Below, in pieces: positions 1 through 7,021 of a stretch of 64,000 nucleotides of DNA. The notes below the pieces were generated by a model, which saw only the letters and a program-made list of their open reading frames with translations, ran no database searches and was not told the DNA's origin. This DNA is from Kribbella turkmenica (lineage in GTDB: Bacteria; Actinomycetota; Actinomycetes; Propionibacteriales; Kribbellaceae): NCBI RefSeq assembly GCF_004348725.1, contig NZ_SMKR01000005.1, positions 23,572 through 87,571 on the forward strand. Direction: 5' to 3'. The position numbers were made by a program, and so were the translations under genes. Numbering within the stretch: the first letter of the stretch is position 1; each line of letters opens with the position of its first letter.

Positions 1-1
1 G

Positions 2-403
2 TTGCAGGGTCTGCCGACCAGCAGGTTCGTCCAGCCGGACGACAAGACCATCCGCGGGAACGTCAAGGACCTGCCGTACCTGAAGGGGATGCCGCCGGCG
101 GAAGCGCTGGCGAAGCTCGCGCAGCTCGGCTTCAAGGGCCAGGTCGCGCCACAGCCCGTGGACTCGGACGCGCAGCCCGGCATGGTCGCGTTCACCAGCC
201 CGCGGCAGGCGGACGGTGCGCCGGCCGGTGCGACGGTGACGCTGTTCCTGTCCAACGGCAGCAGGGCGACCCCGCCGACACCGACACCGACACCGACACC
301 GCCGGCTCCGCCGGTCACCCCGCCGACGATCAAGCCGCCGCCGGGCTTCCCGACCTGTCCGCCGTGGGATCCGAAGTACCCGAAATGCCGCCGGGGTCGC
401 TGA
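2..403 (+). CDS. C-terminal end of a PASTA-domain cell-wall protein (5' partial)
   Basis: The window opens inside this gene; the first visible codon is not its real start. Residues about 21-88 form one PASTA domain (DLPYLKGMPPAEALAKLAQLGF, then an A-G-V-T-L-F-L-S-N-G end), the module that binds peptidoglycan or beta-lactams. A Pro/Thr-rich tail follows (TPTPTPTPPAPP) and ends in a basic CRRGR. A single C-terminal PASTA followed by a Pro-rich tail is the usual end of actinobacterial bifunctional penicillin-binding proteins. A PASTA Ser/Thr kinase is possible but would more often carry several PASTA copies. The protein would act outside the membrane in wall synthesis. The catalytic part lies outside the window, so the parent enzyme is inferred. 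Confidence 0.75.
   Translation: MQGLPTSRFVQPDDKTIRGNVKDLPYLKGMPPAEALAKLAQLGFKGQVAPQPVDSDAQPGMVAFTSPRQADGAPAGATVTLFLSNGSRATPPTPTPTPTPPAPPVTPPTIKPPPGFPTCPPWDPKYPKCRRGR
275..298 (+). repeat. (CCGACA)4 hexanucleotide tandem repeat inside the PASTA gene
   Basis: Four perfect CCGACA units encode the Thr-Pro run in the C-terminal tail of the PASTA protein. The unit is six bases, so gain or loss of copies would stay in frame and only change linker length. Confidence 0.85.
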
Positions 404-487
404 CCGCCCTGTGGATGGCGTCGGCGGGCCGGTGCGGTGAGTCACTAGGCTGTGGTCGGCCGACACCACCGCTGAAAGGGAAGTCCC

Positions 488-1729
488 GTGACCGTCGACG
501 AGCTGCACCGCGCCCGCCAGGAGTACGACGCCCTAGTCGCGCGCGGGCTCAAGCTCGACCTGACCCGTGGCAAACCGTCGCCGCGACAGCTCGACCTGGC
601 GAACGGGATGCTCGAGCAACCGGGTGAGCACGTCTCGGCGGCCGGCGTCGACCTGCGCAACTACGGTGGCCTGGAAGGGCTGCCGGAGTTGCGGGCGATC
701 TTCGCCGACGCACTTCAGGTGCCGGTGGACCAGTTGCTGGCGGCCGGAAACTCCAGCCTCGAGCTGATGCACGACGCAATCGTGTTCGCTCTGCTCGGCG
801 TCGTGCCGGGCGCCGAGCGGCGGTGGGCCGACTCGGAGATCACGTTCCTCTGCCCGGTGCCGGGGTACGACCGGCACTTCGCGGTGTGCGAGCGCTTCGG
901 CATCAAGATGGCCCCGGTGCCGATGACGCCGGACGGTCCGGACATGGACGTGGTCGAGCGGCTGGTCGCCGCCGACCCACAGATCAAGGGCATCTGGTGC
1001 GTGCCGAAGTACAGCAACCCGGACGGCACGGTCTACTCGGACGAGACGGTGCACCGGCTGGCCACGATGGAGACGGCCGCGCCGGACTTCCGGATCTTCT
1101 GGGACAACGCGTACGCCGTTCACCACCTGACCGACACCGAGACCGCGATCGCGGACCTGCTGGCGCTGGCCGCGGAGCACGGTCACCCGGACCGGGTGTT
1201 CGTGTTCGGGTCGAGCTCGAAGATCACGTTCGCCGGGTCCGGGGTCGCGTTCTTCGGGTCCTCCCCCGCCAACATCGCCTGGTGGCTGAGCCACACCTCG
1301 AAGCGCAGCATCGGGCCGGACAAGCTCAACCAGCTCCGGCACGTGCGCTTCCTCCGGGACGCCGACGGCCTGCGGACGCACATGCGGAAACTGGCGGACC
1401 TGATCCGGCCCAAGTTCGAGGTGGTCGACAAGATCCTCACCGCCGAGCTCGGCGGCACCGGCCTGGCGTCCTGGACCAGCCCGGCCGGCGGGTACTTCAT
1501 CACCCTCCGGGTCCCACCGGGCTGCGCCCGCGCGGTCGTCGCCAAGGCCAGGGGCGCCGGCATCGCCCTCACCCCGGCCGGTGCCAGCCACCCGTACGGC
1601 GACGACCCCGACGACCGCACGATCCGGATCGCCCCGACGTACCCGGAGCCCCCCGAGTTGGAGGCCGCGATCTCCGGTCTGGCCACCTGTGTCCGGCTGG
1701 TCGGCGCGGAGAAGCAGGCGGCCGGCTGA
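488..1729 (+). CDS. PLP-dependent aminotransferase, aspartate aminotransferase type Ic (MocR-like fold)
   Basis: A 413-aa fold-type I aminotransferase. The pattern YSNPDGTVYS at 175-184, WDNAYA at 205-210 and SSSK with the PLP lysine at K245 match the aminotransferase group described for actinobacterial aspartate aminotransferase (subgroup Ic, Pfam Aminotran_MocR). The arginine of RIAPTYP near the C terminus fits the substrate carboxylate-binding arginine. The expected reaction is transfer of the amino group between aspartate (or a related amino acid) and 2-oxoglutarate in the cytosol. The GTG start has a purine-rich GAAAGGGAAG just upstream, and a -10-like TAGGCT lies near 447. It is a single gene, convergent with the PhyH gene 10 nt downstream. 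Substrate is by family only. Confidence 0.88.
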   Translation: MTVDELHRARQEYDALVARGLKLDLTRGKPSPRQLDLANGMLEQPGEHVSAAGVDLRNYGGLEGLPELRAIFADALQVPVDQLLAAGNSSLELMHDAIVFALLGVVPGAERRWADSEITFLCPVPGYDRHFAVCERFGIKMAPVPMTPDGPDMDVVERLVAADPQIKGIWCVPKYSNPDGTVYSDETVHRLATMETAAPDFRIFWDNAYAVHHLTDTETAIADLLALAAEHGHPDRVFVFGSSSKITFAGSGVAFFGSSPANIAWWLSHTSKRSIGPDKLNQLRHVRFLRDADGLRTHMRKLADLIRPKFEVVDKILTAELGGTGLASWTSPAGGYFITLRVPPGCARAVVAKARGAGIALTPAGASHPYGDDPDDRTIRIAPTYPEPPELEAAISGLATCVRLVGAEKQAAG

Positions 1730-1739
1730 GCCGCTGTGC

Positions 1740-2507
1740 TCAGCCGGTGCCGGTGACGTCGAGGATGTAGCGCTGGGCCGGACTGAGCCGCTTGTACGTC
1801 TCGACCCGGAGGTAGGCCTGCTGGTCGAGCTGCTGCGGCAGGTACCGGAGCGCGAAGTAGGCGTGCATCGCCCGGCGCGGCCGGTCGGTGCGGTTCAGGG
1901 TGCCGCCGTGCCACAGGTGGCTGTTGAACACCACCACTGTGCCGGCCTTGCCGGTCAGCTGGATCTGGTCCGGGTGCTCGTCGCGCGGGTCGGCCATCTC
2001 GTCGCCGGGCATCGTCCCGCGCCGGTGTGAACCGGGGACGACACGGGTCGCGCCGTTGTCCGGCGTGAAGTCGTCGAGCAGCCAGATCGAGTTGCACACC
2101 TCGTACGCACCGGGCTCGACCGGGTGGCCGAAGTCGGCGTGCAGGCTCTGATGCCCCTGGCCGGGCAGCGCCGCGCGGCTGTTCAGCGACGACAACCTGA
2201 ACTCGCCGAGCACGTGCCGCATCGCGCCCAGGACGCGCGGGTGGCTGAAGCACACCTCGAACCGCGGGTCCTTGTTCACCAGGTCGGCGAGCCGGTCGGT
2301 GCCCTTCTCCTGGTGGACCTCGAGGCCGGCCCGGTCGCCCTCGGCGGCGGTCAGCTCGGCCGTCCGCTGGTTGAGTCCGGCCACCTCCTCCGTGGAGAGG
2401 ATCCCTTCCAGCGGCAGGAATCCGTCCCGGTCGAGCTGGTCCTTCTCGGCCTGCGTGAGCACGTCGTCGGTCACGCCGAGGTCGCGCAGTGCGGTCGCCA
2501 TGTCCAT
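1740..2507 (-). CDS. Phytanoyl-CoA dioxygenase (PhyH) family Fe(II)/2-oxoglutarate oxygenase
   Basis: A 255-aa non-haem iron dioxygenase. HADFGHP supplies the HxD pair, LWHGGT the distal histidine, and the nearby RPRRAMHAYF an arginine likely to hold 2-oxoglutarate. NGATRVVPGSH is a PhyH hallmark. The reading frame is open for another 47 codons upstream, but AGGAG at 2516-2520 sits 8 nt before the ATG at 2507, so that start is chosen. It diverges from an AraC-type regulator with about 65 nt between them, which suggests that regulator controls it. The substrate is unknown; family members hydroxylate lipids, amino acids, ectoine or natural products. Confidence 0.85.
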   Translation of the reverse strand: MDMATALRDLGVTDDVLTQAEKDQLDRDGFLPLEGILSTEEVAGLNQRTAELTAAEGDRAGLEVHQEKGTDRLADLVNKDPRFEVCFSHPRVLGAMRHVLGEFRLSSLNSRAALPGQGHQSLHADFGHPVEPGAYEVCNSIWLLDDFTPDNGATRVVPGSHRRGTMPGDEMADPRDEHPDQIQLTGKAGTVVVFNSHLWHGGTLNRTDRPRRAMHAYFALRYLPQQLDQQAYLRVETYKRLSPAQRYILDVTGTG

Positions 2508-2571
2508 CTGGAGCACTCCTTTACAGATGCACGAATCGCTGCCAGCATCGATCGGACCTCCCTGGAAGACA

Positions 2572-3342
2572 ATGCAGAAGGCGACGCCGGTTATGCACAG
2601 ATCGCTTCGGCTGCTCGGCGCCGGCGTCCACACCGCCGGGCCCGGCAAGGACTATCCGTCGCACGCACACAGCTGCTGGGAGCTGGTCTACTACGTGCGC
2701 GGGCGGATCACGTGCCCGATCGGCGACGAGACGTACGCCGCGACCCCCGGGACAGTGCTGCTCACCCCACCGCGCACCTGGCACGCCGAGCTCAGCCGCA
2801 CCGGTTACGCCAACCGTTTCCTCCAGGTCGACGCCGTCGCCGGTGCGCCTTGGCCACGGGTCTGCTTCGACGACGGCGAACGCAGCCTCGGCCGGGTCTT
2901 CGACGCACTCGTCCGCGAGAGCACCCAGCCAGGCGACGACAGCGATCGCCTGTGCACGTTGCTGCTGGGTGAGCTCGACCTGCTGCTGCAACGCGCCGCG
3001 TCAGCGGAGCCGGCGACCGCGGCAGAGCGACTGGTCGCGCAGGCCGAGCGGATCTTCGAGGAACGCTTCGCCGCCGGGGTCCGGATCGCCGAGGTCGCCG
3101 CGGAGCTCGGCATCTCGCCGTCCGCGCTCCGGACCTACTTCGCCCGGCTCCGCGGCACGAGCCCGCGCGCTGCGCTGCAGCACGTCCGGCTGCGGCACGC
3201 GCTCGGCCACATCCGCAACTCCACGCTGACGCTGCAGTCGGTCGCCGAGCTGACCGGCTACGACTCGGTCAGCCACCTCAGCCGGCACGTCAAGGCGGCC
3301 ACCGGTTCGGCGCCCGGCGCGTTGCGGACCACGGACTACTGA
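2572..3342 (+). CDS. AraC-family transcriptional regulator with N-terminal cupin
   Basis: The N-terminal half has a cupin-like sensor (HAHSCWELVYYVRGRITCPIGD, then the T-PGTVLLTPP turn), and the C-terminal 90 residues carry two helix-turn-helix motifs (IAEVAAELGISPSALRTYF and LQSVAELTGYDSVSHLSRHVK), the standard AraC/XylS DNA-binding domain. The start is uncertain: ATG at 2572 has GGAAG only 3 nt upstream, and ATG at 2593 has AGAAGG 11 nt upstream. It diverges from the PhyH dioxygenase gene and probably senses a small ligand to control it. Its stop overlaps the stop end of the convergent thioesterase gene by 7 nt. Confidence 0.85.
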   Translation: MQKATPVMHRSLRLLGAGVHTAGPGKDYPSHAHSCWELVYYVRGRITCPIGDETYAATPGTVLLTPPRTWHAELSRTGYANRFLQVDAVAGAPWPRVCFDDGERSLGRVFDALVRESTQPGDDSDRLCTLLLGELDLLLQRAASAEPATAAERLVAQAERIFEERFAAGVRIAEVAAELGISPSALRTYFARLRGTSPRAALQHVRLRHALGHIRNSTLTLQSVAELTGYDSVSHLSRHVKAATGSAPGALRTTDY

Positions 3343-3848
3343 GCCGGGATCTCGAAGATCAGGCAGGTCGACGTGGCGTGCGCCAGCAGCGTGCCGCGCT
3401 CGTCGTACAGGCGGGCTTCCGCGACCGCCGTACGGCGTCCACGGCTGATGACCGCGCCTTCGCAACGCAGCAGACCCGACGCGATCGTGACCGGCTTGAC
3501 GAACCGCGTCATCAGGTCGAGCGAGGTATAGCCGACACCGGCCGGAAGGGTCGAGTGCACGGTGCAGCCGGCCGCGGTGTCGAGCAGCGTCGCGATGATC
3601 CCGCCGTGCACCGTGCCGAGCGGGTTGTAGTGGAACTCCGCGACCGGCATCAGGACGGTGACCTTGCCCTCCTCGACCTCGAGCCCGGTCCCGCCGACCA
3701 GTTGCAGGATCGGCGGCACCGGCAGCTTCCCGTCCCGCATCGCCTGCAGCATCTCCAGCCCGGAGGAGGCGCCGAGCGACGCTGCCGTCGGGGCCGGGTC
3801 GGACCAGGAGAAGGTGCGGCGGCGGGTGGCCGGCTCGGTATCGGTCAT
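3336..3848 (-). CDS. PaaI-type hotdog-fold acyl-CoA thioesterase
   Basis: A 170-aa hotdog protein. The motif FHYNPLGTVHGGIIATLLDTAAGCTVHSTL is the PaaI/YbgC-like active region, with HGG and the acidic residue on the following helix (LLDTAAG) placed as in family members. It probably hydrolyses an aryl- or acyl-CoA in the cytosol. Of the two possible starts, ATG at 3848 (MTDTEPATR) is preferred over 3884 because the latter would run into the promoter region of the divergent HxlR gene. Convergent 7-nt overlap with the AraC regulator. Divergence from an HxlR-type regulator 65 nt away suggests that regulator as its controller. Confidence 0.82.
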   Translation of the reverse strand: MTDTEPATRRRTFSWSDPAPTAASLGASSGLEMLQAMRDGKLPVPPILQLVGGTGLEVEEGKVTVLMPVAEFHYNPLGTVHGGIIATLLDTAAGCTVHSTLPAGVGYTSLDLMTRFVKPVTIASGLLRCEGAVISRGRRTAVAEARLYDERGTLLAHATSTCLIFEIPAQ

Positions 3849-3901
3849 GGCCCGAGCCTCACACCACTCACCTGGGTCTGTCAACGAGACCTAGCCCTCA
3901 C

Positions 3902-3907
3902 TACGAT
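3902..3907 (+). promoter_or_regulatory. -10 box TACGAT of a leaderless HxlR gene
   Basis: TACGAT is followed by six bases and then the ATG of the HxlR gene, with no Shine-Dalgarno sequence between. That geometry makes the first transcribed base the A of the start codon, i.e. leaderless translation, as is common in actinobacteria. Confidence 0.6.
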
Positions 3908-3913
3908 GGCCCC

Positions 3914-4399
3914 ATGACCACGACGTACGACGCCCTCGAGTGGTCGGTGGACAACTGCCCGATCGGCCGGGCGATGGAGATCCTCGGCGAGCGGTGGACG
4001 GTGGTCGTGCTGCGCGAGGTGTTCAACGGCATCCGGCGGTTCGACGACCTGCGGATCCGGACCGCGATCCCCCGCCAGGTGCTGTCGAACCGCCTCGGCA
4101 CCCTGGTCGGGCACGGTATCCTCCGCCGGGTGCCGTACCGGGAGCCCGGCGCCCGGCAGCGCGACGAGTACCGGCTGACCGAGAAGGGCTTCGACCTCTA
4201 CCCGCTGCTGATCGCGATCCGCGACTGGGGCGACAAGTACCTCGTCGGCGACGAGGGCTCACCGCTCACCATCGCCCACCGCGACTGCGGCGCCACCGTC
4301 CACACCGAACTCCACTGCGAGGCCGGCCACACGATCACGTCCCCACGCGACGCCGTACCCCGGCCAGGTCCGGGAGCACGGCGTCGCTCGAACCGGTGA
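3914..4399 (+). CDS. HxlR-family winged-helix transcriptional regulator
   Basis: A 161-aa HxlR protein: CPIGRAMEILGERWTVVVLREVFNGIRRFDDLR is the family signature with the conserved Cys at 15, and LSNRLGTLVGHGILRRVPY followed by EYRLTEKGFDLYPLL is the recognition helix and wing. A C-terminal extension holds Cys and His pairs (HRDCGATVHTELHCEAGH), as in longer HxlR proteins, and may bind metal or sense redox. It starts without a ribosome site six bases after a -10 box. The divergent thioesterase gene is its likely target. Confidence 0.88.
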   Translation: MTTTYDALEWSVDNCPIGRAMEILGERWTVVVLREVFNGIRRFDDLRIRTAIPRQVLSNRLGTLVGHGILRRVPYREPGARQRDEYRLTEKGFDLYPLLIAIRDWGDKYLVGDEGSPLTIAHRDCGATVHTELHCEAGHTITSPRDAVPRPGPGARRRSNR

Positions 4400-4417
4400 A
4401 CCGGAAACAGCCCGGCG

Positions 4418-5368
4418 TCAGCCTGCCTGGGCCGCGTTGTAGACGTTCTGGGCGTCGGTGCCGAAGTACGGGCCGAACATCCAGGTCGGGATGAAGTTGA
4501 TCTTGTAGCTGTTCACCGAGTTGACGATGCCGGCCCCGGTGGACTCGCTGAACTGCAGGAACCAGCCGCCGCCACTCGAGCCGCCGGTCATGTCGCAGGT
4601 CATCCCGATCCCGTTCGAGATGAACGCGTTGAACGTCGTACCGCTGCAGTAGATCAGCTTCGAGCCGTCGTACGGCGCGCCCGCCGGGTAGCCGAAGGCG
4701 TACATGTTCTGGCCGCGCGCCTGGTTGAACGCGATGCCCTGGCCGCCGACCACGTCGGTGAGGTTCTGGCCGTTGAGCGGGTTCATCGCCGCGGCGCCGA
4801 CGTCGTAGTCGATGTCCTCACTGGCGACCCACTGCGGCGTCGCGTAGGTCTTCTTCGCGGTCCACGTCCCGTACGGTGTGCTGCCGTTGTTGTACGCCGG
4901 GACGAACACCCAGTTGGTGTGGAACGAGCCGTCGAGCTTCACGCAGTGCCCGGCGGTGATGACGGTGCTCTCGTTCGCCGAGGTCACCGCCGTACCGCTG
5001 CACGACGCCGTCCGGCCCTGGTAGGTGAAGAACACCCGGCCCTCGGTGCTGACGATCTTGCCGCCGCCGGTCCACTGGCTGCCGCCGTTCGGGAACGCGG
5101 TCGGTGCCACGGTGGTCGGCTTGCCGGCGGACGCGACCGGGCCTGGCAACCGCTGCTTCGGAGTCAGCAGCCGGTCGATCGGTACGGCGGACCGCATCCG
5201 CTCGGGTGTCCAGAAGCCGGCCACCGCGGCCTGCTCGGCCTTGGTCGACGCCTGCTCGTGGACGGTCGAGTGCCGGCCGGCGGACGCCGTACCGGCGAGC
5301 GGTACGACGAGTCCGACGGCGCAGGTGGTTGCGAGCAGGACGGAACGAAGGGGGCGGAATCGCATCAT
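4418..5368 (-). CDS. Secreted trypsin-like (S1) serine peptidase
   Basis: A 316-aa precursor: signal peptide 1-30 ending TASA, then a propeptide of about 90 residues. The catalytic triad is H141 (TAGHC), D187 or D189 (EDIDYDVG) and S265 (GGSSGGGW). The histidine-proximal Cys123/C142 spacing fits the usual disulphide. It resembles the V8/glutamyl endopeptidase-like branch found as extracellular proteases in soil actinomycetes; cleavage specificity cannot be read. The region 5369-5509 upstream has no gene. Monocistronic and secreted by the Sec route. Confidence 0.88.
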   Translation of the reverse strand: MMRFRPLRSVLLATTCAVGLVVPLAGTASAGRHSTVHEQASTKAEQAAVAGFWTPERMRSAVPIDRLLTPKQRLPGPVASAGKPTTVAPTAFPNGGSQWTGGGKIVSTEGRVFFTYQGRTASCSGTAVTSANESTVITAGHCVKLDGSFHTNWVFVPAYNNGSTPYGTWTAKKTYATPQWVASEDIDYDVGAAAMNPLNGQNLTDVVGGQGIAFNQARGQNMYAFGYPAGAPYDGSKLIYCSGTTFNAFISNGIGMTCDMTGGSSGGGWFLQFSESTGAGIVNSVNSYKINFIPTWMFGPYFGTDAQNVYNAAQAG

Positions 5369-5509
5369 CTGCAGCCACTCTTTCCCGGCCGGTGGATCGC
5401 ACCGGCCGTCCTCACGGAAACAGCTCTGGCCGGGCCGGGCTTCACTGTGTCACCGGCCCGTGACATCTGGTGCGCCACCATAGGCCGTGATCGCCCGTTC
5501 CAAAACCCC

Positions 5510-6868
5510 TCAGAGCCTGATCGACTTCTTGTTCATGAACTCCTCGATCCCGGCCGGGCCGAGCTCGCGGCCGATGCCGGAGCGCTTGATCCCGCCGAAC
5601 GGCAGGTCGGCCTGGGAGCCCCCGGCCCGGTTGAGGTAGACCATCCCGGCGTCGATCCGCTCGGCCACCCGGCGGAGCCGCTCGGGGTCCGTTCCCCACA
5701 CGCTGGCGCCGAGGCCGAACGGGGTGTCGTTGGCCAGCCGGACCGCGTCGTCCTCGGTCTCGGCCCGGAACACGATCACCACCGGCCCGAAGATCTCCTC
5801 GTAGTACGCGTCCGTCCCGGGTGCCACGTCGGTGAGCACGGTCGCCTCGAGGTACGCGCCGGGCTCGATCCGGCGGCCACCGGTCCGCAGGGTCGCGCCC
5901 TGCTCGACCGCCTTCGCCACCTGGGCCGCGACCTCGTCGGCGGCCGCGGCCGAGGCGAGCGGCGGGAGCTTCGTCTCCGGGTCGGCCGGGTCGCCGGGGA
6001 CGTAGTACTCCGCGACCCGCTTGGTGAGCCGGCCGACGTACTCGTCGTAGATGTCGGCGAGCACGATCATCCGCTTCGGCGCGTTGCACGACTGGCCGCA
6101 GTTGCGCATCCGCGCGGTCGCGGTGGCGTTCACGGTCTCGTCCATGTCGTCGGTGTCGAGGATGATCAGCGGGTCCGATCCGCCGAGCTCGAGCACGGTC
6201 TTCTTCAGGTGCCGGCCGGCCTCGGCGGCGACCGACACGCCGGCCTGCTCGCTGCCGGTCAGCGAGACCCCCTGGATCCGCGGGTCGGCCAGGATCGCCG
6301 GGATCTGCCGGCTGGACGCGAGCGTGTTCACGTACACGTCGTCCGGTACGCCGGCGTCGCGCAGCACTTCCTCGATCGCCCGGGCCGAGCGCGGGCAGAT
6401 CGACGCGTGCTTGAGCAGGATGGTGTTGCCGAGCACCAGGTTCGGCGCGACGAACCGGGCCACCTGGTAGCAGGGGAAGTTCCACGGCATGATCCCGAGC
6501 AGCGCGCCGATCGGGCTCTTGGTGATCACCGCCCGGCCGCCCTTGATGTCCAGCGGTTCGTCGGCGAGCAACGCCGGCCCGTGCTCGGCGTAGTACCGGA
6601 AGATGTCCACCACGATGCCGATCTCGCCGCGCCCCTCGTTGATCCGCTTGCCCATCTCCAGCGTCATGGTCGCGGCCAGTTCGCCGGCCCGCTGCTCGAA
6701 CAGGTCGGCCGCCCGGGCCACGATCGCGGCCCGCTCCGCCACCGGCCGGCTCCGCCAGGCCGGGAACCCCGAGTGCACCCGCCCGATCGCCGCCCGCACC
6801 TCCTCGTTCGTCGAGTTGGCCACCTCCTCGACCAGCTCCCCGTTCGCAGGGTTCGTCACCACGTACAT
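5510..6868 (-). CDS. NAD(P)-dependent aldehyde dehydrogenase, succinate-semialdehyde dehydrogenase type
   Basis: A 452-aa aldehyde dehydrogenase of the short, about 450-residue, GabD-like type. N130 lies in MPWNFP, the general base is E227 (LELGGSDP) and the catalytic cysteine is C261 (NCGQSCNAPKR). LPFGGIKRSGIGRELG near the C terminus is the family's end signature. It would oxidise succinate semialdehyde or another short aldehyde with NAD(P)+ in the cytosol. GGAGG stands 4 nt before the ATG. Just upstream is a perfect palindrome at 6922-6933, so it is probably repressed by a GntR-type protein not encoded nearby. The exact substrate is inferred. Confidence 0.88.
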   Translation of the reverse strand: MYVVTNPANGELVEEVANSTNEEVRAAIGRVHSGFPAWRSRPVAERAAIVARAADLFEQRAGELAATMTLEMGKRINEGRGEIGIVVDIFRYYAEHGPALLADEPLDIKGGRAVITKSPIGALLGIMPWNFPCYQVARFVAPNLVLGNTILLKHASICPRSARAIEEVLRDAGVPDDVYVNTLASSRQIPAILADPRIQGVSLTGSEQAGVSVAAEAGRHLKKTVLELGGSDPLIILDTDDMDETVNATATARMRNCGQSCNAPKRMIVLADIYDEYVGRLTKRVAEYYVPGDPADPETKLPPLASAAAADEVAAQVAKAVEQGATLRTGGRRIEPGAYLEATVLTDVAPGTDAYYEEIFGPVVIVFRAETEDDAVRLANDTPFGLGASVWGTDPERLRRVAERIDAGMVYLNRAGGSQADLPFGGIKRSGIGRELGPAGIEEFMNKKSIRL

Positions 6869-6921
6869 GGGTCCTCCATCCAGAGACGGCGCAAGCGCCC
6901 AGGCTAACCACTTCTTTCCAT

Positions 6922-6933
6922 ACTGTATACAGT
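6922..6933. promoter_or_regulatory. Perfect 12-bp palindrome ACTGTATACAGT, candidate operator
   Basis: ACTGTATACAGT reads the same on both strands and lies 54 nt before the aldehyde dehydrogenase start and about 90 nt before the divergent metalloprotease. The TGTATACA core is typical of GntR-family operators. No GntR gene is adjacent. Confidence 0.55.
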
Positions 6934-7021
6934 GGTCTCATCTGTTGTGGTCAGGGGTGTGTACAAGGCAAGCTCATGGCAGCCACCCGTTGTCCCGCCC
7001 TAGTCGATCGGATGCCCGCCC

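Noticed and set aside
275..298. CRISPR-like or minisatellite array
   Set aside because: Only four hexamers encoding a Thr-Pro linker; no spacers and no cas gene in the window.
4919..6907. A 662-codon plus-strand frame opposite the trypsin-like and aldehyde dehydrogenase genes
   Set aside because: It spans both convincing minus-strand genes and the gap; composition typical of antisense frames in GC-rich DNA.
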